From contig OX463818.1 of NCBI GenBank assembly GCA_949825045.1, forward strand, positions 33,186,906-33,250,905: DNA of 64,000 nucleotides, read 5' to 3'. Below are positions 39,410 through 50,340 of the stretch, piece after piece. This DNA comes from Argyresthia goedartella (taxonomy: Eukaryota > Arthropoda > Insecta > Lepidoptera > Argyresthiidae). Made by a program: the position numbers and the translations under genes. The notes under the pieces were generated by a model. That model was not told the origin of the DNA and did no database searches. It saw nothing but the letters and a program-made list of their open reading frames with translations. How positions within the stretch are numbered: position 1 is the stretch's first letter; the number at the start of each line of letters is the position of its first letter.

Positions 39410-40075
39410 ATTAATTTATTCATTGCAACATGGTACACACACAAATACATAATTTTAACTTTATGAAGAAAAATCTGCAAAAAGAAAACAAAACACAGCA
39501 GTTAAATAAAACAAACAATAAATAATGAAATTTTACAAGCAAAACATTAAGGTACGGTAAGGATAACTATGTGGTATTGTGACTGTACCGCGACAATGAA
39601 ATGGCCCTGACTCAGCAATGTCACAGACGAATCTGTGACGCTGATATCTTAAGAGTGCATTCACCATTTACTTGTTCTAAGTAGGGCACTGACGTAGAAG
39701 TAATTTCCAAATTTCTTGCAGTGTATGGATACTTCACTTCAGCCCATCAGGCGAAGCTCCCGAAAACGGATGAGTTTTTGATATAAATAACCAACATGAC
39801 TCCACTGTCAAGTCATACAGTTCACAATATTGCTGAATCGCTACAGCTTCATTAATTTGCCCATGTGTTTAAGGCTTACTAACAAATGATTTCGGGTTTA
39901 ATATTTTTTGCGCCAGATGTTTTTGTGTGCTTGCCGTACTATGGGTCACTGCATGAAAATTGCTGGCTGTTATCCTGCATGTTCGCTGGGTGTGCCACTC
40001 CTTACACTTACGCTGTAGTCTGGTACTTCTTTCAACGTCACAAAGTTTCTCTGTAGATGGGTTATTCAGAAGCAA
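39140..40075 (-). pseudogene. YqaJ nuclease, ISL2EU-type element 2, split by an insertion
   Basis: Minus strand: 39869-40075 gives CKEWHTQRTCRITASNFHAV (YqaJ start); about 39660-39750 gives EVKYPYTARNLEITSTSVPYL (E-x-K core); and 39140-39375 gives HPYYSQIQGQLFCSD...VYRDEPFFDKMVSLLEVFY (C-terminus). The insertion 39381-39646 lies between NGECTLK and KNHPYYSQ, with TCTTA on both sides. Confidence 0.75.
39381..39646 (-). mobile_element. 266-bp LINE-like insert with (GATA)n tail
   Basis: Flanked by TCTTA (39376-39380, 39647-39651). The left end is a run of about eight GATA units (39381-39411), i.e. a (TATC)n 3' tail on the minus strand. The rest resembles a LINE 3' UTR. Short, noncoding, 5'-truncated. 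Confidence 0.75.
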
Positions 40076-40256
40076 GTCTGTAAAAATTTTTTCCTTTAAA
40101 CTTTACATACTGATGATCGTTTTCAATAGCGTATGGATTAGCAGGCCTGACCATTTGTAGAATAGGCATGGTTGTGTTACCATAAGAAACGACCAAGTTT
40201 TAGATGTGGTCGTTGTAAGTTATCCATGATATCATCTTATTTTAGTGGCAAGTAAT

Positions 40257-41090
40257 TTACACTCTGTGTCCTTTTGCATGGTAACTTTGTGCTTGCTTGG
40301 GTGAATCAAAATAGACCTTCCGGGGTCTTTTAAGATCCATCAGCTTTTGAGTGCAAACTTGATATAGTATTATGGTTTTAGTATGGACCATATCCTCAAC
40401 TCCATGTAATAATACCATTATATGTTTGCAATGAGCCTCCACTCCGCTCCCAGCGGTGAATGTGCCGCTGTGGCTTTCTTCAATTGAGCCATCGGAATTC
40501 AATTTAACATTGACCACATAAAATATTTTCTTCATATGTGCTTTGCACTGCCCTTGTATTTACGTAGAATCACCATCAACTGCTACACGAGCGGTTAAAA
40601 GAAAACGTCCTTCATACATCTGTCTTCCTTTTAACTGTGCTTGAAATCTGAAACAATAGCATTAGTTGAGGAGTGTTTAGAAGGTTGGTGGTGAGTTATA
40701 TGAATATTTGTACCTATGCTCATGAAAGTAGTACATAGTGGATATAATCTGACTCACAAGCAAAAGGAAAGTACTATATGCATGACTTGCCGCTTACGCC
40801 ACCCGAAGAGACATATTTAATATCTAGTGTTTATAGAAAACTCTTGATTTCATGCTTTACCTTTCAACAAATGCTTGAATATGTTGTTTTGTGATCGGAG
40901 GTAGAGGCGTGTTTCCATTTATATCACGGAAACATTCAGTTGGTGGAGCCATGTAGGCTTCGTCTTCCTCGACTTCCTCTGCGCCAAAATTGACATTACG
41001 GTCATAGGCTTCTAATCTAATAGAACAAAAATCGTAGTTATCATCGAAGAATGAAAAATAACGAAGACGAAAAAACACAAACAACAACAT
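40257..41090 (-). pseudogene. SWIM-type N-terminal part of the YqaJ protein, element 2
   Basis: 40857-41090 encodes RLEAYDRNVNFGAEEVEED and PPTECFRDINGNTPLPPITK. 40257-40535 encodes YVVNVKLNSDGSIEESHSG, then TAGSGVEAHCKHIMVLLHG (degenerate SWIM zinc motif, with CKH retained) and YQVCTQKLMDLKRP. Together with 39140-40075 this is the minus-strand partner gene of the ISL2EU-type transposase. Confidence 0.7.
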
Positions 41091-41945
41091 AACCTAAATT
41101 ATTCAAAGTTTTTTTTCGTACTGACCTTTGTATTAAAACTGCTTTTTTACCAGCTGTAGAAACTTTCCGTTTTTTCAACTCATCCTTCAACTGCGGCACC
41201 GTCATCATGGAGTACATTTTTGTCAGCTAACTGCTAAAAGAAAACTCAACACGAAAGGCAAACAGAACAATATGGCGGTCACAAGGCTTTCACGCTGGGT
41301 AGCGACATCTGAAATTTATCTTTGCGTTTGGTTCCCCATTTGTGACCATACTTATCCAAGACATTCTGTGTTATACAATAGAGCAATGACTTGTTTGATA
41401 ATGTATGTATATTCGATGTGGTTACAGTAACACAACTCGATACTCTGGCAGCATAGCAGCCATAATTTGAGCGAGCATGCGCAATCCCGAAGATTGAGCC
41501 ATGCTTTACAACCTCACAAATTTTTCACTTTTACAAAATAAACAAGTACTCAATATTGCAATATCGACTATCCCACAGATAGGCCTAATTGCATTGTTTA
41601 ACAATGAGAACCACCAGCATATCATGTGTATCTTTCACTTTACTTACCGTTTTCAGAGTTGGAATCTGATTTTTTTTCTAAGGTGATGGCTCAAAACCCA
41701 TACAAAAAAAACCCAGAGTCGACAGAAACTTCTTAGGTGCGATTTGAACAGGCTTATTTTGTACACTAAAAAAATGTACAACATGTAGCAACATGCTAGT
41801 TATATCGTATTTAACTTTTGTTTTCATTTGCAGTTGTGTATTTAAATAATAAAGATTAAGATGAAGTACTCATGATACCCCAGTAGTTAGAAAGAATATA
41901 TATATATATATATTTAATGTATATATAAAGCCCTATCAAAACGTA
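41091..41945. other. Spacer left of the pogo element
   Basis: No gene. (AT)n at 41898-41914. AGGTGATGGCTCAAAA at 41683 and AGAGTCGACAGAAACTTCTTA nearby resemble, inverted, the sequence just right of the pogo element (56578-56626). Confidence 0.45.
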
Positions 41946-42882
41946 TACCGTCAAATGTGGCAACTTGACCACAATTTTTTATATTTTTTTGAATTAAATC
42001 CAGTTTGGATAGAAATGTCATTATTTTATGTTTTGTTGATGACAATAATGGCTTTACCAATCACTTTCACTAGTTTTTTCTTCACAATTAATTTAAACTG
42101 CAATTCTACAAATAAAAACGTGACAGGGGTCAAGTTGGCACGATTGTGGCATCTTGACCTGCTCACCAGTTTTCATAGGTGCATGCATATTTTTCTGTTT
42201 TAGGTCTAGTTACCATCTTTATATCTTCGGATTTTTAGACATGATAGGTTAACCTTATTTCAAATAATAATGGAAATGGTGACCCTGGATACTAGGCCAA
42301 GTTGCCACGGGATATGTGACGATTTTCATACAAAATGTACTTAATGAATAGGGTTGTCACAAAACACAAGACACTACAATCAACTATTTATTTATATTAT
42401 TATGTACAATCGAACCATCTGAATCATGACCCACCATAAGCTTATTTTGCTAAACCCCTTAAATGCAAGTAGGTCGAAATTCGCTTGAAGGTTTATTTCC
42501 TTCGTAACGAACTTGTTATCATTTGATTAGACACTGACATTTACTGAGTGCACTGTTAAATAAATCGGACAGTATCGACTAAGCTCGTATATGAAAAAGA
42601 AGAGATGATGTTACTGTCTTTATCTGTATTACGTAGGTAAGTATAGGAAGTTTTCTACGAACGTAATGGTGCCACTTCACTTGGCCGTATTAAATTTGCT
42701 CAACCATTAGTCGCATTTATTTCTCTAGAATATAAAATCAAAAATAATGCAGTCATGTGTGGGCAAATACAGCCAAGTGAAGTGCCAGCATAAACTTTAG
42801 ATTAATTCATTAACAGGTTTCAATCACGTCATTCCTATAAGTATTTTAAGGACAGAAACATGCCATTGTTGGTCTTTCAAGC

Positions 42883-43385
42883 TGTTCAGGCCTCTCGGCA
42901 CCCGATGACCTCGCAGGGGCCCATAGCTACGAGGTAGCGTAGCGATCAGATGCCAAGAAGCAAGAACGTCGGCGTTTCACCGAGCTAAGTAATAGATTCT
43001 ATCTGACCTGGTCTGTGCTTCGTTCCCGTCAAACACCTGTCTCTCTGCAAGGCCTGGGTGCACCCTAGGCTCTTCTTGGTAGACAGGTTCTTCAGCCAAC
43101 CAGGTATGGCTGGCAGGCCAGCTTCGACGCACACAGTGTTCCAAATACGAACTTTATCTGGTTCGGAGAACCACAATACACTCAGCTATAAGACAATCCT
43201 GAGGGGAGCCCGAATACAATTGCAGATGGCTTACGATTTAATTTTAATGCCCAAAATCAATACGCGTCACATTACGGGGGCTTTTCGTCTGTCAGTTGTC
43301 AAAAAACTGCAAAGATGGCCGCAACGTCAAATTCAAAAATGGCCGTTCCGGAACCATAGATCGAGTATCGATTTTGAATCGAACA
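42883..43385 (-). repeat. BEL/Pao 3' LTR
   Basis: 503 bp. On the minus strand it follows a G-rich GGGCGGGTGAT segment (polypurine-tract position). Confidence 0.93.
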
Positions 43386-43417
43386 ATCACCCGCCCGGAC
43401 AGGCACCCACCTGTCCC

Positions 43418-46400
43418 TTAATCTACGGGCAGCCGAGACAACGTTGCTACCGCTCGTTTTAGTACCGAGCCTCCTACTAGAACCTCTGCAGACCGGGGGG
43501 TCCCGTCCTTGCCAGGGAACAAGTTAACAATGCGCCCCCTGCGCCAACGTAGTGGCGGTAGGTTAGCATCCTTAACCAGCACGAGGTCACCAACACTAGG
43601 GGGGCTGGTTTTGTCAGTCCACTTAAGGCGCTGTTGTAAGATATGCAGATACTCGAGCGACCAACGCTTCCAGAAATTCTGAGTAAACTGCTGCAACATC
43701 TGATACCTTGACAACCGATACAATTTCACTCCCTCGAAGGGGTGCTCGGGCAACGCGTTAAGTGGCTGTCCTATCAAGAAATGGCCTGGGGTCAGAGCCT
43801 CCAGGTCATTTGGATCCGAGCTGAGCGGACACAACGGTCGCGAATTGAGAACGGCCTCGATCTTACAAAACAATGTCGCGAGCTCCTCAAAAGTCAGCGC
43901 GGTCTGACCTACTATACGCCCTAAGTGCGTCTTCGCTGACTTAACTACGGCCTCAAAAATCCCACCCCAGTGGGGGCAACTCGGTGGGCTGAAGGTCCAC
44001 TGTATACCCCGACGGGAGAGGGCCGTTCCAATATCCACTTTATTTACATTCAAAAAGTTGACTATCTCTCGTAAGTATCGTTCCGCACCGACGTAGTTAG
44101 TGCCGTTATCAGAGCGGATCAAAGTTGGAAGTCCCCTTCGAGAAACAAACCTATCCAAACAAGCAATGAAAGCCTCTGTCGAGAGATCAGCAACGAGCTC
44201 GAGATGTACCGCCTTGGTGGATAAACAAACAAACACACACAGGTACGCCTTGTATTGCTTAGCGTTACGCAATCGTGAACTCTTCACCATAAACAGTCCT
44301 GCAAAATCCGTACCAACACCTGAAAACGGTCTGACCTCATTCACACGATCAGGGGGCAAGTCCCCCATGAGAGGTTGCATCGTGGCAGTCTTAAGTCGAT
44401 AACAAGGCATGCACCGAAACACGATGTTCCGTATGACACGGCGGGCAGATAAGATCCAAAACTCCCGCTGGAGCGTGGCCAACAACGCGTTACAGCCGGC
44501 ATGCGCGTTTTTAATATGACGATCAGTCACCAGCAATTCAACTAACTGTCCCCCCTTGGGGAGCAGAAGTGGGTGACGAGCCGAATACGACAGATTCGCA
44601 TTGCGCAATCTTCCTCCTACCCGAAGTAACCCGGTCGAATCAACAAAGGGGTTGAGACGCGCGACGGCTCCCTTCAATTTCGAACGTCCACTTCGTATAG
44701 TCTCCAATTCTGCCCCAAACTTCGAGGACTGTACCAACCGGACCAAATTCAGTAGCGACTCGTTTCGCTCTGCCGGAGTCAGAATAGGGTTCAACGTTCG
44801 CTGATCGCGAGGAGTACGACAATTTCGAGCGAATCTCCTAATCCAAGTGGACACGTTTATCAACTTGTCAAGTGAGCTATACCGGTCCAGCAGAAACCCG
44901 GCGTCAGGGTCCTCAGCCTTCTGGGTAACATGCACGGCCGCTCTGGGGCCATGATCCGAAGATACTACTACATGGCTGTGGGGCCAGTCCGATTCTCTCC
45001 TGGCAAGCCAGGGTGGTCCCCACCACAAATGGTGTCTAACGAGTTCAAGAGCCCGACATCCCCTGGATGCACAATCAGACGGGTTCAATTCTCCTGGTAC
45101 ATGTCTCCAAGTCAGTGGGACCTCAGACGACACAATCTGGGAGACACGGTTCGCGACAAAAACCTCTAAGTTATGGACCGAAGCCTTCAGCCAGCACAAA
45201 ACAATCTGGCTGTCCGTCCACGCGTACACCGTATCCTCCAAAACCACTGACCCACGCAACACTGTTAGAGTGTGATTCAAAAGTTTGGTCAAAAGAGCAG
45301 CCCCGGACAGTTCCAGTTTTGGAATCGTCATCCTTGTCCGAATAGGCGCTACCTTGCTTTTTGCCAAAACCAAACGCACGTCGACCTCCCCGGTGGAGGT
45401 GACGGTTCGCAAATAAACCGCTGCCGCAAACCCTCGTTCAGAGGCATCACAAAACCCGTGAAGGGTTGCCCTGTAATCCCCAGCAGGGACCAATTTCCTC
45501 GGCAGCGATACATTATTTATGTCCGATAGCGAGGTGAACATTTGCGTCCAATCAGTCAACAAATCACCTGAGAGGTGGGTGTCCCAGGTCAACTGAGCCG
45601 CCCATAGCCTTTGCATAAAACATTTGAGAGCAAAGGTGACTGGAGAAATCCATCCATTCGGGTCGAACGTTCTCGCAATCGTTGACAGTACTGACCGCTT
45701 CGTCCAGGCCTTCGGTGTTTCTAAAACCACCCGATAGGTAAACTCATCATGGACGGGCCGGTACTGAATTCCAAGCACTGACAACATGTTAGGGTTGTCA
45801 GGATTCTCAAAAACGTGCGGGTCTTGTTGAAACTCATCTGGGAGACCAGCCATCAACTCAGGGGAGTTGGACATCCACTTGCGTAGTTCATAGCCGCCTC
45901 GTTCCAGCAATTGAATGAGCTCGTCACGTCGGTCCAGAGCTTCCTCTACACTGGCTGCCCCTGTGCAGACGTCATCGACGTACAAATCTTGCTCCAGGAT
46001 AGCGGCGGCTCTAGGATAGCTCACACGGTCACGCGACGCCAACTCCCGCAGGGTACGCATCGCCAAATACGGGCTAGACCGTAACCCATACGTGTTCGTG
46101 TTCAACTCATAGACCTTGACTGGCTCGGCCGTGGACTCACGCCAAAGTATCAACTGATACCTTCTGTCAGCCGGATGAATTACCGTTTGCCTAAACATCA
46201 TCCGAATGTCTGCGACAAATACAACCTGGTGCCTCCGAAAGCTCGTGAGAATATCCGAAATATCACGACTCAACTTGGGTCCCGAATGTAGACACTGATT
46301 CAGGGACATCCCGTTCGAGGTAGGTGCTGACCCATCAAAAACAACTCGAATCTTGCCGGTAGGGGTTCGTAGGACGGCATGGTGTGGAAGGAAACAATGA

Positions 46401-47266
46401 TCCTCAGATCTCCAGTCCACACCCGATACCGACATGTGTCCTAACGACTCATACTCCCTCATGAAATCGACGTATTTTTGTTTAAATACGGCGTCCCTTG
46501 ACATCCTACGCTCCATCGACATCAATCTCGTCTCAGCCATCTTCCTAGATTCTCCTAGTGGCGGTCGATCGGCCCTGAAAGGCAGTCGAGTTACAAAACG
46601 ACCAGAACGAAGGCGACCAGTACTATTCTGGTAAAACAACTCGCACTCTTCTTCGTCTGCGTCGACTCGACGAGCGGTGGGAGGTTCCTCTATCTCCCAG
46701 AACCGTTGGATAGCGTCTGACAACGCTGAGCCAATAAGTATGCCATCTGACTCGGCAGGCCTAACCATTGGCAATGCCGGACCCATGATCACGTGACCAA
46801 ACTTAGTATCCACAGCAATCAACCCGTCCGGCTGAAGAACTCGCCGATCCGACAACAGAAACCTACCCAAAACGTCTGCTCCCAGTAGCAGATCGACCGG
46901 GGCTGGAGTGTCAAAATCGGGATCCGCCAACTTGAGTCCTGACGTCAGGAGTCGAACGGCCGGATTCAACTTCACCAAGGGGTGTTTGCCCATGACATGC
47001 GTCATTACTAAAGCTTGCACGGATGTTTTTGTCAAAATGTCATAACGTGGAGAGAACGTGATCACCGATTGACCAACTACATTCGTAACCGTAACATTCC
47101 CCACGCCCCGTATTGAATTATTATACCTATTTACCTTGAGGCCCAACCATTTTGCTAAATCGTTCGATACAATGCAGCCCTGAGCTCCAGAATCTAATAG
47201 GGCGCGAACGTATGTTGGGTTGCCCGCCAAATCCCAAACAAGCACAGAGGCGATCGGTAACACCAC
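43418..47266 (-). CDS. pol: BEL/Pao pol (protease, RT, RNase H, integrase)
   Basis: About 1,282 residues. Aspartic protease ALLDSGAQGCIV near residue 20; RT with VFVADIRMMFRQ (motif A) and EQDLYVDDVCTGA (YVDD); RNase H near GFCDASERGFAAAVY; a CCHH-like integrase finger (HIKNAHAGCNALL...CMPCYRL); rve core GVGTDFAGLF, IRSDNGTNYVG and GIFEAVVKSAK; C-terminal PSVGDLVLVKD. The frame is the same as gag but is separated by TGA and TAG, and no ATG opens it, so expression by read-through of a gag-pol transcript is a possibility. Frame otherwise unbroken. Confidence 0.92.
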   Translation of the reverse strand: MVLPIASVLVWDLAGNPTYVRALLDSGAQGCIVSNDLAKWLGLKVNRYNNSIRGVGNVTVTNVVGQSVITFSPRYDILTKTSVQALVMTHVMGKHPLVKLNPAVRLLTSGLKLADPDFDTPAPVDLLLGADVLGRFLLSDRRVLQPDGLIAVDTKFGHVIMGPALPMVRPAESDGILIGSALSDAIQRFWEIEEPPTARRVDADEEECELFYQNSTGRLRSGRFVTRLPFRADRPPLGESRKMAETRLMSMERRMSRDAVFKQKYVDFMREYESLGHMSVSGVDWRSEDHCFLPHHAVLRTPTGKIRVVFDGSAPTSNGMSLNQCLHSGPKLSRDISDILTSFRRHQVVFVADIRMMFRQTVIHPADRRYQLILWRESTAEPVKVYELNTNTYGLRSSPYLAMRTLRELASRDRVSYPRAAAILEQDLYVDDVCTGAASVEEALDRRDELIQLLERGGYELRKWMSNSPELMAGLPDEFQQDPHVFENPDNPNMLSVLGIQYRPVHDEFTYRVVLETPKAWTKRSVLSTIARTFDPNGWISPVTFALKCFMQRLWAAQLTWDTHLSGDLLTDWTQMFTSLSDINNVSLPRKLVPAGDYRATLHGFCDASERGFAAAVYLRTVTSTGEVDVRLVLAKSKVAPIRTRMTIPKLELSGAALLTKLLNHTLTVLRGSVVLEDTVYAWTDSQIVLCWLKASVHNLEVFVANRVSQIVSSEVPLTWRHVPGELNPSDCASRGCRALELVRHHLWWGPPWLARRESDWPHSHVVVSSDHGPRAAVHVTQKAEDPDAGFLLDRYSSLDKLINVSTWIRRFARNCRTPRDQRTLNPILTPAERNESLLNLVRLVQSSKFGAELETIRSGRSKLKGAVARLNPFVDSTGLLRVGGRLRNANLSYSARHPLLLPKGGQLVELLVTDRHIKNAHAGCNALLATLQREFWILSARRVIRNIVFRCMPCYRLKTATMQPLMGDLPPDRVNEVRPFSGVGTDFAGLFMVKSSRLRNAKQYKAYLCVFVCLSTKAVHLELVADLSTEAFIACLDRFVSRRGLPTLIRSDNGTNYVGAERYLREIVNFLNVNKVDIGTALSRRGIQWTFSPPSCPHWGGIFEAVVKSAKTHLGRIVGQTALTFEELATLFCKIEAVLNSRPLCPLSSDPNDLEALTPGHFLIGQPLNALPEHPFEGVKLYRLSRYQMLQQFTQNFWKRWSLEYLHILQQRLKWTDKTSPPSVGDLVLVKDANLPPLRWRRGRIVNLFPGKDGTPRSAEVLVGGSVLKRAVATLSRLPVD

Positions 47267-47329
47267 CGTCTCCGGTTGGGGGGCAACAAATTGTTGGGCC
47301 GCAAATTCCTAGCGAGGACCCCCGGGGCC

Positions 47330-49141
47330 TCACTGTGCCTGTAACCGATCAGGTAGGCAGCTATACGCCAGAGGGTCCCATTGTACAAATGGCCCACGCG
47401 CCGGTTCCATTGCCACCCTACGACGCCCCCCGAAGGGTTGTGGGCGTGAATTCAACCGTGGCCGCTCCATGAGCGGGGGGGACATCACATGCGACCGACG
47501 AGGACGCGGCGACGAGCGGGGCGACAACTGAGGCGGCGTCCGAGCCGCATCCGCATAGCTCGAAGGTGTCCCATGCCACCCGCCCGTTACGGCCTGCTCA
47601 ACATACCCAATGTCCCGCTGAGTCGGATGCTGAGTCGCAACCGAAAACTCAGGGCCCCCCATGTGATGACCCTGAGTGCGGCCCTGCAACCCTGGGTGGC
47701 TGCGTGCTTGTGGCCCCATTGCCCGCTGAGTCGGATGCTGAGTCGCAACCGAAAACTCAGGGCCCCCCATGTGATGACCCTGAGTGCGGCCCTGCACCCT
47801 AGTACCGCCCTGTGCACGTGGGGACATTGGCCCCTGAGTTGCGCTCCGAGACGCAAACGAATTCTCAGGGCCCCATGCCGTGTCACCCTGGGTACGGCCC
47901 TGTGGTGGCTGTTGGCCGGACCGGTTCATGCACAACAAATTGTGGTGGGCCCCACCACAATATCCGCACAATTTTGTGCGCGTGCAGTCCCTAGCCATGT
48001 GTGGCCCGAGGCACAGGAAACACCAGCTCCGCTGCTTGGCCATCCGGCGCCGTCCCTCAACCCTAAGTTCCCCGAACTTATTGCAATCGGCCACAGCATG
48101 GCCAATCTGCCTACAACATGGGCAGGTCTCACCTGCACCCCTGGGTGGGGTCAATGCACTCACAGTCCCATACGACTGCCGGTTGGTGCGGTCCTTCCTC
48201 GTCGGAGGGCCCCTACTCACAGCGCTCCCGGCAGCTCTCTGTGGCTCCGAAGGATGGGTGACCGTCAACCCCAAGTTCTCTGCCCGTCGAGCCTCCTCTT
48301 CCAAAAATCCGACCAAGTCGGAGAAGGCGGGCAGGTCCTCGGCCGACCTCCCGTGAGACTGTTCGAAACGAGTCTGCACGTCAGCGGGTAGGCGGGAAAG
48401 TACAATGTACAGCAGTAGGTAGGACCATTCACCAACCGGAAGTCCAAGATTCTCTAGGGCCTTGGTGACGGACAACAACGGGTTCAAAACCTCCGTCTGT
48501 ATGGCCCCGACCTTGTTCACAACCGGGATGCTAAACAAACGGTTCAGTTGGGCATCGGCCAACCTCCGTTTGTTGTGGTAACGTCTGACCAGCAATTGCC
48601 TGGCCGTTTCATAGTTACCCTCCGTAACTGTCAAATGAGCGACCAGCTCCCTGGGCTCACCCCTCAATGCTGCCACCAGCTGAGCCATTTTGACAGACTT
48701 GGTAATGTCCGATCGCATGTGCACCAAACTGTCGAACAGATTGATGAAGCTCATCCATTCACCGGACACTCCGTCAAAAGTAGGCATAGTTATAACGGGT
48801 AACCTGGTCCCCGATCCCTGATGCGGCAGAGGCGCCCCAATGTCACCACTATGGCTGGACTCGCGCTGCCTACGTATGTCCGCAGCCCTCTGCGTGATAG
48901 CAGCCGCCATCTCCATACACTGGTCGACATCCCCTAGCAACCGTGACAGCCTGTCAGGTGCGCAACCATCAACTGCTTCCGCCTGCGCGGACAATTCGAG
49001 CACCCTGTTGTAGCGTTCCTTAACGTCCATAGACCGCTCCAACACCACATCATGCCTATCTAAACGGTCTATCAGACCGTGTGCGGAGGAAAACCATCTG
49101 AGCTCCTTAGAAACACCCTTCTGTATTTCAGACAACGACAT
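47330..49141 (-). CDS. gag: BEL/Pao gag
   Basis: 603 residues from ATG 49141. The DUF1759 domain is at LPVITMPTFDGVSGEWMSF near residues 113-131 and LVAALRGEPRELVAHL. CCHC-type knuckles follow: CPCCRQIGHAVADC, CFLCLGPHMARDC and CGYCGGAHHNLLC. A proline/glycine/glutamine-rich C-terminus holds a 37-residue repeat (GRTQGHHMGGPEFSVATQHP, twice, plus a diverged third copy). Gag builds the particle and binds RNA. Confidence 0.9.
   Translation of the reverse strand: MSLSEIQKGVSKELRWFSSAHGLIDRLDRHDVVLERSMDVKERYNRVLELSAQAEAVDGCAPDRLSRLLGDVDQCMEMAAAITQRAADIRRQRESSHSGDIGAPLPHQGSGTRLPVITMPTFDGVSGEWMSFINLFDSLVHMRSDITKSVKMAQLVAALRGEPRELVAHLTVTEGNYETARQLLVRRYHNKRRLADAQLNRLFSIPVVNKVGAIQTEVLNPLLSVTKALENLGLPVGEWSYLLLYIVLSRLPADVQTRFEQSHGRSAEDLPAFSDLVGFLEEEARRAENLGLTVTHPSEPQRAAGSAVSRGPPTRKDRTNRQSYGTVSALTPPRGAGETCPCCRQIGHAVADCNKFGELRVEGRRRMAKQRSWCFLCLGPHMARDCTRTKLCGYCGGAHHNLLCMNRSGQQPPQGRTQGDTAWGPENSFASRSATQGPMSPRAQGGTRVQGRTQGHHMGGPEFSVATQHPTQRAMGPQARSHPGLQGRTQGHHMGGPEFSVATQHPTQRDIGYVEQAVTGGWHGTPSSYADAARTPPQLSPRSSPRPRRSHVMSPPLMERPRLNSRPQPFGGRRRVAMEPARGPFVQWDPLAYSCLPDRLQAQ
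47600..47870. repeat. 111-bp tandem repeat within gag
   Basis: CGCTGAGTCGGATGCTGAGT recurs at 47617 and 47728 (111-base period, 37 codons), with a diverged third unit to about 47870. Confidence 0.85.
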
Positions 49142-49740
49142 GATCGGAACGATACTTACTCACAATTTGCAGTAACTCAATTATATTGGACCCTCCAGTC
49201 TACAACACAAACGAGGGAACCCTAATCTATAACTTAAACAATGCTGATTTCCCCAAACAATAGAAACCGAGTTTTATATCTACACAAATTCTGTAAACAA
49301 CAATTTAGTTTCCCTATATCATATAACACACACAGATAGTCAATATTAGTTCAAGTTATAAATTGCTATAAACTGAAAACAATGTCCAAACATTCATTAG
49401 CATTACTAGACCACTAATAGATTGACTATGCAAACTTCAAACTGCAAACATGATATGACTTCAATGCAAATTTCAATTCACCTACAATGTACCTGTAATG
49501 TAATTACTATTCTGAGTCACATCTCAGTACAACTGGTCATTTAGGGAAAACTGTTATATCTGTCTGTCTACTACCAGCAGTAGACTTATAACTTATAATA
49601 CTACCAATCTATGTGGATACAGGAACAAAACCAAGTTAGCTAATAACCGCCTATACCTACAGATTGATAGTCCCAAATCGTGGGTTCCTGGAGCCCTTGA
49701 CGGCTGCAAATCTCAGGAAACCACGCTCTTGCTACCAAAG
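49142..49740. other. BEL/Pao leader and primer-binding region
   Basis: AT-rich leader between gag and the 5' LTR. On the minus strand it begins TTTGGTAGCAAGAGCGTGG just inside the LTR, the primer-binding position; the matching tRNA was not assigned. Confidence 0.6.
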
Positions 49741-50242
49741 TGTTCAGGCCTCTCGGCACCCGATGACCTCGCAGGGGCCCATAGCTACGAGGTAGCGTAG
49801 CGATCAGATGCCAAGAAGCAAGAACGTCGGCGTTTCACCGAGCTAAGTAATAGATTCTATCTGACCTGGTCTGTGCTTCGTTCCCGTCAAACACCTGTCT
49901 CTCTGCAAGGCCTGGGTGCACCCTAGGCTCTTCTTGGTAGACAGGTTCTTCAGCCAACCAGGTATGGCTGGCAGGCCAGCTTCGACGCACACAGTGTTCC
50001 AAATACGAACTTTATCTGGTTCGGAGAACCACAATACACTCAGCTATAAGACAATCCTGAGGGGAGCCCGAATACAATTGCAGATGGCTTACGATTTAAT
50101 TTTAATGCCCAAAATCAATACGCGTCACATTACGGGGGTTTTCGTCTGTCAGTTGTCAAAAAACTGCAAAGATGGCCGCAACGTCAAATTCAAAAATGGC
50201 CGTTCCGGAACCATAGATCGAGTATCGATTTTGAATCGAACA
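49741..50242 (-). repeat. BEL/Pao 5' LTR
   Basis: 502 bp; one base shorter than the 3' LTR at a GGGGGC/TTTTCG run (near 50138). Confidence 0.93.
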
Positions 50243-50340
50243 CAAGCTATATAAGTAAAAAGAGTAATAAAATTTGTGAAATGAAAAAAAAACTTTATTT
50301 AATCTTTAACAGAACTAATTTAAATTATAAGATTCAGTAT

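Larger units (their letters stand above)
42883..50242 (-). mobile_element. BEL/Pao LTR retrotransposon, complete
   Basis: Two LTRs (42883-43385 and 49741-50242) differ by one base in length and look otherwise almost identical. Both begin TGTT and end AACA, and both are flanked by the 5-bp duplication CAAGC (42878-42882, 50243-50247). Gag and pol lie on the minus strand. Near-identical LTRs indicate recent insertion, the youngest well-dated event in this nest. Confidence 0.96.

Noticed and set aside
47489..48391. 300-codon plus-strand frame antisense to BEL gag
   Set aside because: Composition follows the gag codons on the other strand and its internal 37-codon repeat mirrors gag; no independent signal.
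43058..50254. Frames repeated in both BEL LTRs (near 43058 and 49916)
   Set aside because: They duplicate because LTRs are repeats; LTRs of BEL elements do not normally encode proteins.
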